The notes beneath the pieces are model-generated. The model was not told the origin of the DNA, did no database searches, and worked only from the letters and a program-made list of their open reading frames with translations. From Actinomycetota bacterium (GTDB lineage Bacteria; Actinomycetota; Acidimicrobiia; Spongiisociales; UBA5794), in NCBI GenBank assembly GCA_013151445.1, contig JAADIG010000015.1:1-53639 (forward strand): a stretch of 53,639 nucleotides of DNA. Direction: 5' to 3'. Below are positions 9,295 to 18,437 of the stretch, piece by piece. The translations under genes were made by a program, and so were the position numbers. Positions within the stretch are counted from its first letter, which is position 1. Every line of letters begins with the position of its first letter.

Positions 9295-9906
9295 ATGACA
9301 CAGACACTCACCAAATCAGAAGCCACATCCGGACGCATCATCGCCGCGGCACGAACACTGTTTGTTGCTCGTAACTACGCCGATGTCACGACGGACATGA
9401 TTGCCCGCACCGCTGAGGTAACCAAGGGTGGCCTGTATCACCACTTCCCGAGCAAGGAACGGCTGTACCTGTCGATGATGCTCGATGACCTCGAGCGAAA
9501 GCGGCTGCTTTTCGAGAAGGCAACAACCTCACCCGGTAGCTGCCGCGACCGACTCTCACGCCTGACACGGGACTTCCTTGAACTCCCTCGCGAAGATCGC
9601 GAACTCACCCGCCTCGTGAGGCGGGACATCAACACATTCTCGGGTGAGGAACGCGATCTCCTCGTACGCGCCTACCAACGCGCTCTCCCCGAACAGGTCG
9701 AAACGATTATTGATGAAGGAATCAAGAACGGTGAACTAGCCCCCGGAGATGCGAGAATTCTCTCCTGGTCGTTTGTTGCCCTGGTCGAAGTGGTGATCGG
9801 TGAGTACGCCGACCATGTTTACGGAAGTACCCAGGCGCGTCTCGGCCATGTTGTGGATCTCTTCTTCGATGGTGCTGGCACACCACCTACTGGAGGAACA
9901 CTATGA
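9295..9906 (+). CDS. TetR-family regulator, first gene of the bcr operon
   Basis: 203 residues. The N-terminal helix-turn-helix (about residues 14-58, with RIIAAARTLFVARNYADVTT and KGGLYHHFPSKERLYLSM) is typical. The C-terminal ligand domain is of the kind found in regulators that sense acyl-CoA or aromatic CoA esters, though the ligand cannot be read from sequence. The gene follows its own palindromic operator, and its stop overlaps the bcrC ATG (ATGA). It is therefore probably autoregulated, and derepressed when an aromatic CoA thioester binds. Confidence 0.85.
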   Translation: MTQTLTKSEATSGRIIAAARTLFVARNYADVTTDMIARTAEVTKGGLYHHFPSKERLYLSMMLDDLERKRLLFEKATTSPGSCRDRLSRLTRDFLELPREDRELTRLVRRDINTFSGEERDLLVRAYQRALPEQVETIIDEGIKNGELAPGDARILSWSFVALVEVVIGEYADHVYGSTQARLGHVVDLFFDGAGTPPTGGTL

Positions 9907-11078
9907 CTATGACCGCGACGAGAATATTCACCGAATGGCGCGACAAGTCGCTCGACGATGCTCTGCTCGAATGTCGCGACATGGTCGAGGCTCCGGACTT
10001 TGAGACGGCCCGCCGCTGGCGCGAAGCGGGCGGCAAGATCGCTGGCCACTTCCAGGTCTATTTCCCTGAAGAGATCGTTCATGCAGCCGGCATGCTGCCC
10101 TTCAAGGTACGCGGCGCACCGCTGGAGGCAAACCAGGCAGACTCGCATTTCGGTTCGTACCTATGCTCGATTCTGAAGACCTCCCTGGAGTTGGCGCTCA
10201 GCGATGTGGTCGAGATGGATCTCTTCATCTCCCACCCGATCTGTGACGCAGCCCGGAACCTGGCTGCAATCTGGGGACGCAACGTCGACTATCCAAGCCA
10301 GATTCTGTACCTTCCACAGAACCCGAACTCATCGGGAAGTATCGACTACCTCACCCACGAATATGACCGAATACGACGCGTCGTAGAAGAAGTCTCGGGC
10401 CGCACGATCACCGACGAGGACCTCCAGAATTCGATCGCGGTGTTCAACGAAAATCGCCGCCTCATGCGTGAATTGTACGAAATTAAACGTGATACACCTT
10501 GGCTGATTGCAGCCGAGGACGCCTACGCCCTCGTTGCACTGGCTGGCATGGTTCCGCGTGAGGAACACAACGAACTACTCACCGAGCTCCTTCCGAAAAT
10601 CCGCGAGCGCGACAACAAACCCGAGGACCGCATCCGGGTGGTGTTTGAAGGTGGGTTCTGTGAACAGCCACCGTTTGACCTCATCAGAATGCTCGGCCGT
10701 ACCGTCTATGTCGTCGATGACGACTTCCTCATCGGTTTGCGCTGGATAACCGAAGATGTCCCCGTTGACGGAGACCCCTTGGGGAATCTCGCAACCGCCT
10801 ACATCGAACACTCGTCCTACAGCCCCGTCCAGCACGACCTGCGAAAGCCGAAAGAGGAGATGCTGAAGCAACGGATAAGTGACGCGGGGGCGGACGCTGC
10901 CATCCTGGCAGCCGCCAAGATGTGCGAGCCCGGCCTCGAAGAACAAGTTGCCTACACCCACTCCCTCGACGACGCGGAGATCTCGTACTTCCTCAGCGAG
11001 TTCGAAGAGAACATGAGCTCCTTCGATCAGCTCGAACTACAGGTCGCAACGTTCGTCGAGCACCTGCTCTTCGCATGA
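9903..11078 (+). CDS. bcrC: Benzoyl-CoA reductase, BcrC/BzdN-type subunit
   Basis: 391 residues of the HgdB/FldB/BcrBC family. With BcrB it forms the ring-reducing module of class I benzoyl-CoA reductase, which accepts electrons from the ATPase module and reduces benzoyl-CoA to cyclohexa-1,5-diene-1-carbonyl-CoA. Likely cluster cysteines are Cys88 (SYLCSILK), Cys114 (HPICDAARN) and Cys253 (EGGFCEQPP). The N-terminal motif FPEEIVHAAGMLPFKVRGAP is typical of the family. It has a strong GGAGGA site, overlaps tetR by four bases, and is followed by bcrB, bcrA and bcrD in the C-B-A-D order. 2-Hydroxyacyl-CoA dehydratases are related, but the neighbours dch, had and oah point to benzoyl-CoA. Confidence 0.87.
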   Translation: MTMTATRIFTEWRDKSLDDALLECRDMVEAPDFETARRWREAGGKIAGHFQVYFPEEIVHAAGMLPFKVRGAPLEANQADSHFGSYLCSILKTSLELALSDVVEMDLFISHPICDAARNLAAIWGRNVDYPSQILYLPQNPNSSGSIDYLTHEYDRIRRVVEEVSGRTITDEDLQNSIAVFNENRRLMRELYEIKRDTPWLIAAEDAYALVALAGMVPREEHNELLTELLPKIRERDNKPEDRIRVVFEGGFCEQPPFDLIRMLGRTVYVVDDDFLIGLRWITEDVPVDGDPLGNLATAYIEHSSYSPVQHDLRKPKEEMLKQRISDAGADAAILAAAKMCEPGLEEQVAYTHSLDDAEISYFLSEFEENMSSFDQLELQVATFVEHLLFA

Positions 11079-11106
11079 TGTTCCCAACTACTTCACGGAG
11101 GTTGAC

Positions 11107-12411
11107 ATGACGACACTCGATACAACACACGACCTGGTCGGACGTGGAAACCGCGAGGGAGCAGCGATGTTCCGCGAATGGTTTGAAGAGCTCGACAACA
11201 CGGCAAAAACCGGTGGCCAATCCGCCTACGTGTTTGTTATGGGCAGCATTAACGAGATCCTCAAGACGTTTGACCTTCCCGTCGTGTTCCCCGAGATCAA
11301 TTCGCTGCAGACCGCGGTACGCCACGTCGCGCACGAGTACCTCGAGGAAGCCGAGAACTACGGGTATTCACCCGATATCTGCGGTTACGTAAAGGCAGAC
11401 GTCGGCACACAACTGCGCGGTGGCGAACACCCCATGGCGCAGATCCCCAAACCCAGCCTCACCGTGCTCACCAACGCGTGCAACACCTACATCAAATGGG
11501 CCGAGATCTGGGAGCGTATGTACGGGACGCCTACCTTCACGATCGACATTCCCGGGACTCGTCAGGCCGGTAAACAAACCTGGCAGGGTGACCGAGATTT
11601 CGAGGCCGACCGCAAGTACGTTGAGGTCCAGCTCCGCGAGCTCATCACCCTGTGCGAAGAAGTGACCGGCAAGAAGTTCGACATCGACAAGTTCCGCGAA
11701 GTGCTCGGCTACGCCAACACGATGAGTCGGTCCTGGAAACGAATTCTCGAGCTCAACAACGCGAAACCATCCCTGTTCAGCGCCCTCACCGACGGCACCA
11801 TTTTCCTCGGTGTCGCCAACGGTTTCCGTGGCACTGAGGAGGGGGCCCAATACTTCGAACGAGTCGTCGAGGAAATGGAGTACAAGGCCGCCAACGGTAT
11901 TGGCCAGACCATCGACGAGAAGTACCGCTTGTTGTTTGTCGGTGTACCTTGTTACCCAATCTTTCGTCGCTTCAACGAGCTCTTCACCGAGTGGGGCGGG
12001 ACGTTTGTGAACTCCACGTATCTCTGGTTCGCATCGGGCGGAACCAACCGAGGGTTCGAATACGACCTCAAGGATCCGGTTGCGAGTCTCGCCGAGGGTG
12101 TGCTCGTTAGTGTGCGCGACGCCATGGACTCCATGTTCCACCAGAACGAAGTCCTTGAGGACATGGCGAATGACTTCGACGTCGACGGCATCATCTACCA
12201 CCCAATCAAAAGCTGCCGAACCGTGTCGACCGGACTTGCCGACGGCCGCAAGCACATGACGGAGAAACTCGGAATCCCGAGTCTGTTTATCGAATCCGAC
12301 ATGATGGACCGTCGAGTTGTCTCCGAAGCCCAGATGAAGAACAGAATTGATGCCTTCTTCGAAGGCCTGGAATCCCGTAGACAGCAAACGCTGTCCGACG
12401 GAAAAGGATGA
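11107..12411 (+). CDS. bcrB: Benzoyl-CoA reductase, BcrB/BzdO-type subunit
   Basis: 434 residues, the larger HgdB-type subunit of the ring-reducing module. Cysteines in the conserved positions are Cys92 (DICGYVKA), Cys125 (NACNTYIK), Cys282 (GVPCYPIF) and Cys370 (IKSCRTVS). The motif [20 protein letters not shown] near residue 61 corresponds to the substrate-side region of the family. The size matches BcrB/BzdO (about 430-440 residues). Translation starts at ATG 11107 behind GGAGGTTG, 28 bases after bcrC. Confidence 0.87.
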   Translation: MTTLDTTHDLVGRGNREGAAMFREWFEELDNTAKTGGQSAYVFVMGSINEILKTFDLPVVFPEINSLQTAVRHVAHEYLEEAENYGYSPDICGYVKADVGTQLRGGEHPMAQIPKPSLTVLTNACNTYIKWAEIWERMYGTPTFTIDIPGTRQAGKQTWQGDRDFEADRKYVEVQLRELITLCEEVTGKKFDIDKFREVLGYANTMSRSWKRILELNNAKPSLFSALTDGTIFLGVANGFRGTEEGAQYFERVVEEMEYKAANGIGQTIDEKYRLLFVGVPCYPIFRRFNELFTEWGGTFVNSTYLWFASGGTNRGFEYDLKDPVASLAEGVLVSVRDAMDSMFHQNEVLEDMANDFDVDGIIYHPIKSCRTVSTGLADGRKHMTEKLGIPSLFIESDMMDRRVVSEAQMKNRIDAFFEGLESRRQQTLSDGKG

Positions 12412-12421
12412 GGTGATCTCA

Positions 12422-13243
12422 GTGGCATTTGCAGCCGGAGTCGATGTTGGATCGACCCAAACTAAGGCCGTCATCGTTGACGAAGCCGGGGTCATCGTTG
12501 GACGCGCACTGATCGATACGGGTGCCAACGTTATCAAGGCCGCCGAGGATTCGTTCCTGTTGGCACTCAATGAGCATGAAATCGACGAGGAAGAAGTCGA
12601 GTACGTCGTCGGCACCGGATACGGTCGGTATCGAGTCACGTTCGGCAACACCCAGGTCACCGAGATCAGCTGTCACGGCCGTGGGGCCGTGCATCTGTTT
12701 CCGAATACTCGCACCGTCGTCGATATGGGTGGACAGGACACGAAGGCGATTTCGGTGAGCGCAGAGGGCGAGATTGTCGACTTCTGCATGAATGACAAAT
12801 GCGCCGCAGGTACCGGCCGGTTCCTCGGAGCCGCCGCGGCCGCCCTCGACATCCCCATAGACGACCTCGGGCCCGTCTCTCTCAGAAGCACAAAGCCGAT
12901 CAAGATCAGCACGACCTGTACCGTCTTTGCCGAGTCGGAGGTGCTGGCCTGGATCGGGAAGGGCAAGAAGATTGAGGACATCCTCTGGGGAGTTCACAAG
13001 TCAATCGCATCGCGTTCCGCGGGTCTGATGCGCAGAGTAGGCATCAACGACGAAATCACGTTCACCGGTGGTGTGTCCCGCAACCTTGGCATGGTGCGGG
13101 CCCTCGAAGAGCGACTCGAGAAACCACTGAACATCAGCGATGATTGCCACTACATGGGGGCACTTGGTGCGGCGCTGTTTGCGCTCGACCATGTACTGAC
13201 CGGGCGCACGCCGGTGAGTACGGTTTCGGGGGTGACACTGTGA
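12422..13243 (+). CDS. bcrA: Benzoyl-CoA reductase ATPase subunit, BcrA/BzdP-type
   Basis: 273 residues of the BadF/HgdC ASKHA-ATPase family. It hydrolyses ATP to push electrons from ferredoxin to the BcrCB module. Visible motifs are the phosphate loop [12 protein letters not shown] (residues 6-17), [22 protein letters not shown] (Cys127) and [11 protein letters not shown] (Cys166); these two cysteines hold a [4Fe-4S] cluster shared with the partner subunit. GTG 12422 was chosen for the GAGGTGATC site eight bases upstream; GTG 12413 is in frame as an alternative. It is short, like BzdP of the Azoarcus type, not like the roughly 440-residue Thauera BcrA. Confidence 0.87.
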   Translation: MAFAAGVDVGSTQTKAVIVDEAGVIVGRALIDTGANVIKAAEDSFLLALNEHEIDEEEVEYVVGTGYGRYRVTFGNTQVTEISCHGRGAVHLFPNTRTVVDMGGQDTKAISVSAEGEIVDFCMNDKCAAGTGRFLGAAAAALDIPIDDLGPVSLRSTKPIKISTTCTVFAESEVLAWIGKGKKIEDILWGVHKSIASRSAGLMRRVGINDEITFTGGVSRNLGMVRALEERLEKPLNISDDCHYMGALGAALFALDHVLTGRTPVSTVSGVTL

Positions 13244-14064
13244 TTATCACCGCAGGTCTGGATATCGGATCTACCTACACCAAGGCACTTCTGCAGAACG
13301 AGGACCATGAGATCCTCGCCAAGGCGATGCTACCTACCGGGTTTCGGCTTCAGGAAATAGCCCGAACAATCTACAACCAGGTACTCGAAGCTGCCGGGCT
13401 GAGCGAGAACGACATCTCCTATGTGATCGCTACCGGCCCGGGTCGGCACCAAGTCGACTTTAAGGATCTTCAGGTCACGGACCTGACGGCTAGTGCACGT
13501 GGAGCCAACCTCCTGTTCCCAGGTACTCGCACGATCCTTGACATCGGCGGTCAAACCATGAAGGCGAGTCGCGTTGACGAGGCGGCGAAGGTCATATCGT
13601 TTCGGCTCAACGACAAGTGCGCAGCGGGCACCGGGGCATTCCTGGAAAAGACCGCCCGTTACATGGGGTACGACATCCAGGAGATCAGCGCCCTCATGGT
13701 CACGTCGAAACAACCAGTTCCGATATCCGGTGTGTGTGCGGTGTTTGCCGAGTCGGAGGTTATTAACCACCTCTCGCTGGGTACCGCCCCCGCCGACATC
13801 ATGCAGGGTGCGATTGAATCGTTGACCGGCCGATCGGTGCAGCTCATGAAGCGGGTACGGGCAGAACCCGAGTTCACTCTCATCGGAGGCATCCTGCGTT
13901 TCGAAACGATGGGGAAAACCGTTAGCGACCTCCTCGATGCTGAAGTGAATGTCCCCGACGGGGACATGGTGCAGTTCGTACCGGCACTCGGCTGTGCGAT
14001 ACTCGGACGCCGTCGACTCGAAAAACTCGGATCTGACGGCCGTATGGCAGGAGCAGGCGTGTGA
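13240..14064 (+). CDS. bcrD: Benzoyl-CoA reductase ATPase subunit, BcrD/BzdQ-type
   Basis: 274 residues, the second ASKHA ATPase subunit. It carries [12 protein letters not shown] (residues 6-17), [22 protein letters not shown] (Cys127) and [12 protein letters not shown] (Cys166), the same cluster positions as in the A subunit. The GTG start overlaps the bcrA stop (GTGA). A pair of different ATPase subunits separates class I benzoyl-CoA reductases from 2-hydroxyacyl-CoA dehydratases, whose activator is a homodimer. The downstream 90-residue gene overlaps its stop. Confidence 0.87.
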   Translation: MIITAGLDIGSTYTKALLQNEDHEILAKAMLPTGFRLQEIARTIYNQVLEAAGLSENDISYVIATGPGRHQVDFKDLQVTDLTASARGANLLFPGTRTILDIGGQTMKASRVDEAAKVISFRLNDKCAAGTGAFLEKTARYMGYDIQEISALMVTSKQPVPISGVCAVFAESEVINHLSLGTAPADIMQGAIESLTGRSVQLMKRVRAEPEFTLIGGILRFETMGKTVSDLLDAEVNVPDGDMVQFVPALGCAILGRRRLEKLGSDGRMAGAGV

Positions 14065-14333
14065 GCGAGGACACGGGTTCAGAAGCAATCTATTGCTCGG
14101 CCGGGGTGCAGATCCTGCAGGCGCCCGCGCTTGAGTCGGCTGGATGGCAACGCCGCACGGTGACCGACCCGGCACGGATCGACGAACTTGACGAGCTCTA
14201 CACGGGACTGGGTTTCGAAACCACCACCACCATGTTGGACCCGTCGAGTTTCGGCGAGGCTTGCACAAGCTGTGCGGTCACGGCATGTACGACGTACATC
14301 GCCCTCTTTACCCGTAAACAGGCAACCGGCTGA
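14061..14333 (+). CDS. Small Cys-containing protein coupled to bcrD
   Basis: 90 residues, GTG start overlapping the bcrD stop by four bases. It contains an acidic helix (RIDELDELYTGLGFET) and, near residues 73-80, the cysteine cluster ACTSCAVTACTTY; another Cys lies near residue 12. The spacing is too sparse for a classic ferredoxin (no CxxCxxCxxxCP). It could bind zinc or a cluster, or assist assembly or electron delivery for the reductase. I do not recognise a named family. A strong hairpin follows, so it is the last gene of the bcr operon. Confidence 0.65.
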   Translation: MSEDTGSEAIYCSAGVQILQAPALESAGWQRRTVTDPARIDELDELYTGLGFETTTTMLDPSSFGEACTSCAVTACTTYIALFTRKQATG

Positions 14334-14340
14334 CACCACC

Positions 14341-14382
14341 CAACTCCTGAGCCTCAAGATCTATGACGTCGAGGCTCAGTTG
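14341..14382. terminator. Terminator hairpin between bcr operon and dch
   Basis: A perfect 9-base stem CTGAGCCTC (14347-14355) / GAGGCTCAG (14371-14379), extended by CAACT / AGTTG with a bulge. It lies in the 62-base gap between convergent stops and can serve both strands. Confidence 0.65.
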
Positions 14383-14395
14383 TTGGTTCACTGTG

Positions 14396-15160
14396 TTAGT
14401 TGTTGGTCCACTGCGGGGGTCGTTTGTCGATGAAGGCCGCAATTCCCTCAACACCGTCGTGTGACACCAACAGCTCCTCGCGGTAGATTCCCTCGGCGGC
14501 GGCCAGCCTCCGGTCGAAGTCCTCGAGACGCCCGTCGCGCACGGCCTTGGTCGCCATCCGCAACGAGAACGCAGACCGGGGCACAAAATGCTCGTTGATG
14601 AAACCATCAATCACAGCATCCAAACTGCCACCCTCGGCGATCACATTGACGATGCCGATGCGGCGAGCCTGCTTTGCGGTGAAGCTGCGCCCGGTCAGGA
14701 TGACATCCTCGGCGGCTCTCCCGGCCAGCAGCGCCGTCGCCGCGGGTGGAAGAACACCGAGTTGGATCTCGGGTGTGCCCAGGGTCGCCCCCTCGTCGGC
14801 AATCACGATTCCGCAGGCGAGCATCAGTTCGAGGCCACCTCCAAGACATGCACCCTGGACGCCAACAAGCGTCGGATATGGGAATCCAACAAGTGACCGA
14901 ATGACCCCTCCCAGGGCATCTAGCATCTCGGGAGCCTTGTCCGGCAGGTGCTCCTCCACACTTGCACCAAACGAGAAGTGTCGGCCAGCGCCACGGAGCA
15001 CAAGCACCCTGGCATCACTTGCAACTCGAGCCGCCTCGATGGCGGGTGCAATCTGTGCGCACAGGGCAATGTCGATCACATTGCCCGGTGGTTTGTCGAT
15101 CGTGATCGTGTGCACTGCTCCATCGCCAGACACGTCATGGCGGACCCACTCGTCGCTCAC
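14396..15160 (-). CDS. dch: Cyclohexa-1,5-dienecarbonyl-CoA hydratase (Dch)
   Basis: 254 residues of the crotonase fold. In the benzoyl-CoA pathway Dch adds water to the dienoyl-CoA made by the reductase, giving 6-hydroxycyclohex-1-ene-1-carbonyl-CoA. The stretch GRHFSFGASVEEHLPDK near residues 58-74 is characteristic of dienoyl-CoA hydratases, and GACLGGGLELMLAC near residue 104 holds the oxyanion-hole region. GTG start, overlapping the oah stop by four bases. The position beside oah and had makes this assignment much more likely than a general enoyl-CoA hydratase. Confidence 0.86.
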   Translation of the reverse strand: MSDEWVRHDVSGDGAVHTITIDKPPGNVIDIALCAQIAPAIEAARVASDARVLVLRGAGRHFSFGASVEEHLPDKAPEMLDALGGVIRSLVGFPYPTLVGVQGACLGGGLELMLACGIVIADEGATLGTPEIQLGVLPPAATALLAGRAAEDVILTGRSFTAKQARRIGIVNVIAEGGSLDAVIDGFINEHFVPRSAFSLRMATKAVRDGRLEDFDRRLAAAEGIYREELLVSHDGVEGIAAFIDKRPPQWTNN

Positions 15161-16257
15161 GAGTCTGTTTTGTATTGTGGTGAGACTGCTTCGATCAACT
15201 CGTCACCCCAGGTCTCACCGGCCGCAAGCCGACGCCGCAGATCAACAAAGTCGACTTCCCGTCCGACCTCGCGTGAACCACGGTGGAAGGCCTGGAAACC
15301 CGCCTTTGCCTCCGTCATCATGTTGAGCGATAACCACGCACGGTTGGATTCCTTGTTCTGGTCCCAGTGTTCGAGTTTCTTCTTACGCACCGATTCGGTG
15401 GTCTTGAGTGTGCAATCGGGCATGGTGTAGAGAATCTTGGTGAGCATTGCGTCCACGCCGGCATCAAGCATTGAGAAGTCGACCGTACCGGCCTTGAGCT
15501 GCACCTTTGCGGCCTGCAGATCCTCGCCCTCCTTCGGCTTTCCGTGGATGATCTTTCCCCACTTGTCCAGGTACCGGTCAGTAACAACGAGCGGGTTGGG
15601 AACAAACTCTCCGTCAACCTTAAGCACTGGGAAGATATCGTTGACAAGACCGAGACGGAGCGCTTCATGAGCGCTCCAGGGATCACACAACACACAACTC
15701 GCCATTGCATCACCCCACCCCACATACAGGTGGAGGAAATCCGTCGATCCACCATCGGGTGCCGATCCATGTTTCGGCCCGGCCTGGCCGAACCTTGCAA
15801 GATCGGATGCAAGCGTGAAGTCACACGCCATGCCAATCTCCTGTCCCCCACCGATGCGCATGCCATTCACCCGGTTGATGACGGGCTTGTCACACATCAG
15901 GATCGCCGACACCATGTCGTTGAACAACCGCATGTACTGCCGGTATTCGCCGGGACGGCCCGCGTAATACTCGGAGTACTCCTCAGTGTTCCCGCCGGTA
16001 CAGAATGCTCGGTCCCCAACCCCGGTGAAAACCACCGCAACGGCGGCGCGATCTACCGATGCTCGTCGGAACGCGAGGATCACCTCTTTCACCGACTCGG
16101 TGGTGTACGAGTTGAGCTGTTGAGGATTGTTGAGGGTGATCCACACCGCGTGAAGCCCGCCAACCGCGGCACCGGAATTGTCGAGTACCGGTCGAGTCTC
16201 ATAGAGAATCTCGTTGAACTCGCGCTCCGGCACAAGATCGTGGTCAATGAACTCCAT
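15157..16257 (-). CDS. oah: 6-Oxocyclohex-1-ene-1-carbonyl-CoA hydrolase (Oah/BamA)
   Basis: 366 residues, longer than ordinary crotonases and the standard size for the ring-opening hydrolase of the benzoyl-CoA pathway. It adds two waters to the cyclic oxo-enoyl-CoA to give 3-hydroxypimelyl-CoA. Recognisable stretches include ITLNNPQQLNSYTTESVKEV, FCTGGNTEEYSEYYAGRPGE, GPKHGSAPDGGSTDFLHLYV and NKESNRAWLSLNMMTEAKAG; these match regions long used as the bamA marker for anaerobic aromatic degradation. An AAGGTGA site precedes the ATG. It lies between had and dch in one operon. Confidence 0.93.
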   Translation of the reverse strand: MEFIDHDLVPEREFNEILYETRPVLDNSGAAVGGLHAVWITLNNPQQLNSYTTESVKEVILAFRRASVDRAAVAVVFTGVGDRAFCTGGNTEEYSEYYAGRPGEYRQYMRLFNDMVSAILMCDKPVINRVNGMRIGGGQEIGMACDFTLASDLARFGQAGPKHGSAPDGGSTDFLHLYVGWGDAMASCVLCDPWSAHEALRLGLVNDIFPVLKVDGEFVPNPLVVTDRYLDKWGKIIHGKPKEGEDLQAAKVQLKAGTVDFSMLDAGVDAMLTKILYTMPDCTLKTTESVRKKKLEHWDQNKESNRAWLSLNMMTEAKAGFQAFHRGSREVGREVDFVDLRRRLAAGETWGDELIEAVSPQYKTDS

Positions 16258-16287
16258 GGTGTTTCACCTTTCGTAGGGAGGAATTGG

Positions 16288-17355
16288 TCAGGGAATAAGA
16301 ATCGTTCTTCGAGCATCGGCTCGGCTATGGGCCTCGGCTATGGCCGTTGCGATGTCGCGCATCGGAACCTTGCGGGTGAAGGGCAGGAGCTGCACCCTGC
16401 CCGACGTCACCAGGTCGATAGCCTCGGGATACCGCTCCGGTGGACATCCCCAGCTACCGAAGGCGGTCGCGTCGAAGGCCATGAGGTTGGAGAGCCGGAT
16501 CGTTACCTTGTCCATGGTAAAACCCACCACCGCGAGAGTCGCCGCCGGGCCGAGGAGTCCGTATGCGGTTTCCTGACCCGCCGACGTCCCCGAGCACTCG
16601 AAGATCTTCCAACCGCGGCGAGACGCACCGAAGGCCTTGGCGTGTCCACGCACCTCGTCACGGACCTCACGGGCAGACAAATCGCGGGCATTGACCGTAC
16701 CGTTCGCACCGTGTTGACGCAGCAATTCAAGACGGCCCTCGTCGATGTCGACAGCGATCACGGTTGCCCCGGACGTCGCGGCGATCTGGACCGCATAGGC
16801 ACCAACACCACCGGCCCCGACAACAACAACAAAGTCCCCCTCGGATACCTCGGCGCGTCGCACGGCCTGGAGAGGTGTCGTGACGGCGTCGGCGACCACC
16901 GATAGGTCGGCAAGGTCGTATCCCTCGGGGAGGTTCTCGATCACCGAGAGTCCCCTCGTTGGAACAGTGACGTGGGTTGCGAAACCGCCATCAAGGTCGT
17001 TGCCGGGCATCTGCTGGCTGGCACACACGTTTCCTCTCCCGGAGGAACAAAGATCACACTCACCACAGGGAATGACGGCGGGCACGAGCACATCTTTCCC
17101 AAGCCATTCAGCGGCACCAGCACCGGTCTCGACAACAGTGCCACTGATCTCATGGCCGAGCACCAGTGGAAGATCGGCGCGGGTCTTGACCTGTCCGTCG
17201 ATAAAACCAAGGTCGGTATGACACAATCCACACCCCGCGACCTCGACCAGGACCTCGCCGGCTTCGGGAGGTCGTGCAGCGTCTTCAAATAACTCGAGTG
17301 GTTGCTCGGTTTCCACGAGTCGCCAAGAGTATCGATCCGAGGGTGTTTCCATCAT
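16288..17355 (-). CDS. had: 6-Hydroxycyclohex-1-ene-1-carbonyl-CoA dehydrogenase (Had)
   Basis: 355 residues, a zinc-dependent medium-chain alcohol dehydrogenase. It oxidises the hydroxy-enoyl-CoA from Dch with NAD+, before Oah opens the ring. Catalytic zinc ligands are visible at GCGLCHTD (Cys45), GHE (His68) and the downstream region. The structural zinc cysteines are PCGECDLCSSGRGNVC (Cys97, 100, 103, 111). The Rossmann motif GAGGVGAYAVQIA is near residue 177. The order had-oah-dch on one strand fixes the role. Two ATG codons are adjacent at the start, with no strong ribosome site. Confidence 0.87.
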   Translation of the reverse strand: MMETPSDRYSWRLVETEQPLELFEDAARPPEAGEVLVEVAGCGLCHTDLGFIDGQVKTRADLPLVLGHEISGTVVETGAGAAEWLGKDVLVPAVIPCGECDLCSSGRGNVCASQQMPGNDLDGGFATHVTVPTRGLSVIENLPEGYDLADLSVVADAVTTPLQAVRRAEVSEGDFVVVVGAGGVGAYAVQIAATSGATVIAVDIDEGRLELLRQHGANGTVNARDLSAREVRDEVRGHAKAFGASRRGWKIFECSGTSAGQETAYGLLGPAATLAVVGFTMDKVTIRLSNLMAFDATAFGSWGCPPERYPEAIDLVTSGRVQLLPFTRKVPMRDIATAIAEAHSRADARRTILIP

Positions 17356-17453
17356 GGCTCAACTTTCATCGCCGCGGTCCATCTCCGACACCCCACGTCG
17401 CCGCACGGTGGACCAATCGAACGTGCTCAAACCTCTGGAGGAACAGTCGAACC

Positions 17454-18437
17454 TCAGGCACGGTCGCCTGCCACATCACCAAGAGCTCGTTCGACAAACA
17501 CCGACACCATCCACTTTCGATATCGTGATCCTGTGTCGGTGTTGTCCTGCGGGCGTGCCGGTTGAGTCGCAAGGCGTGCGGCCTCTTCGAGAACTTCGTC
17601 GGTGAGTTGGCGGCCGACGATGAACTCCTCGGCCTCGATTGCTCGTAGCGGCGCCGAAGCGATACCACCGAGCACGATCCTGGCGAACACACACATGCCG
17701 GCATCATCGAACCGGGCGCTAATGGCGACGCCGAGGAGTGGGAAATCTATGGATCCCCTGCGGCGAAGCTTCCGGTAAGTCGCCCGACCGTTCCCACGCG
17801 GTAGTACCAACTCCACAAGAATCTCGTCTGCGGCGCACGTGAGATAGGACATACCATCGTTGTTGTACAGCGCCTCGATCGGGATCAGACGTTCACCCCG
17901 GACACTCGTAAGCCTCACTGACCCGCCGAGAGCGACGGCAACGGTGGCGAGATCGGATGAACTGATGGCCCAACATTTGTTGCTCCGTGGAGCCACCCAG
18001 CAGGTGTCTCCGCCGTCCTTGAGGCAGTATCCACTGGCCTGACGCCAACTATCCGACATATCGATGTAGTTGCATCGGGTATCCAGACAGAGGTTTCCTC
18101 CGACCGTTGCGCTGTTACGGATCTGTGGCGAAGCTACATCCCCTGCCGCGGCGGCAAAAACCTCGGGTACGACCGTTGAGTCGTGAATCTCGGCGAGTGT
18201 CGTTGAGGCACCGATAGTGCATGCCCCGCTCTCATCGATGCGAATCCCGTGCAGAGACTCGATCCTCGAGAGCGATACCAGCACCTCGGGGGTGATCTGG
18301 CGTCGTTTCATCTTTGGTACAACGTCGGTGCCACCACCGACAACGACGACGCTGCGTTCAGGATCGGCGAGCAACTGGGCCGCGTCTTCGAGCGTCTCCG
18401 GTGTGAGATAGTCGAACGCGGGAAGTCGAATGGTCAT
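17454..18437 (-). CDS. hcrB: 4-Hydroxybenzoyl-CoA reductase beta subunit (FAD, extra Fe-S)
   Basis: 327 residues of the FAD subunit of the xanthine-oxidase family, with VVVGGGTDVVPKMK and SATVGGNLCLDTRC as flavin-binding motifs. Between residues 117 and 160 there is an insert with cysteines at 122, 138, 146 and 155 (RCNYIDM, GYCLKDG, DTCWVAP, NKCWAIS). Such an insert carries the additional [4Fe-4S] cluster that distinguishes 4-hydroxybenzoyl-CoA reductase from ordinary molybdenum hydroxylases. It takes electrons from ferredoxin toward the reductive dehydroxylation. The start overlaps the hcrA stop (ATGA). Confidence 0.88.
   Translation of the reverse strand: MTIRLPAFDYLTPETLEDAAQLLADPERSVVVVGGGTDVVPKMKRRQITPEVLVSLSRIESLHGIRIDESGACTIGASTTLAEIHDSTVVPEVFAAAAGDVASPQIRNSATVGGNLCLDTRCNYIDMSDSWRQASGYCLKDGGDTCWVAPRSNKCWAISSSDLATVAVALGGSVRLTSVRGERLIPIEALYNNDGMSYLTCAADEILVELVLPRGNGRATYRKLRRRGSIDFPLLGVAISARFDDAGMCVFARIVLGGIASAPLRAIEAEEFIVGRQLTDEVLEEAARLATQPARPQDNTDTGSRYRKWMVSVFVERALGDVAGDRA

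Noticed and set aside
9903-14064. 2-Hydroxyglutaryl-CoA dehydratase with activator
   Set aside because: Two different ATPase subunits and adjacent dch, had and oah point to benzoyl-CoA reductase instead.
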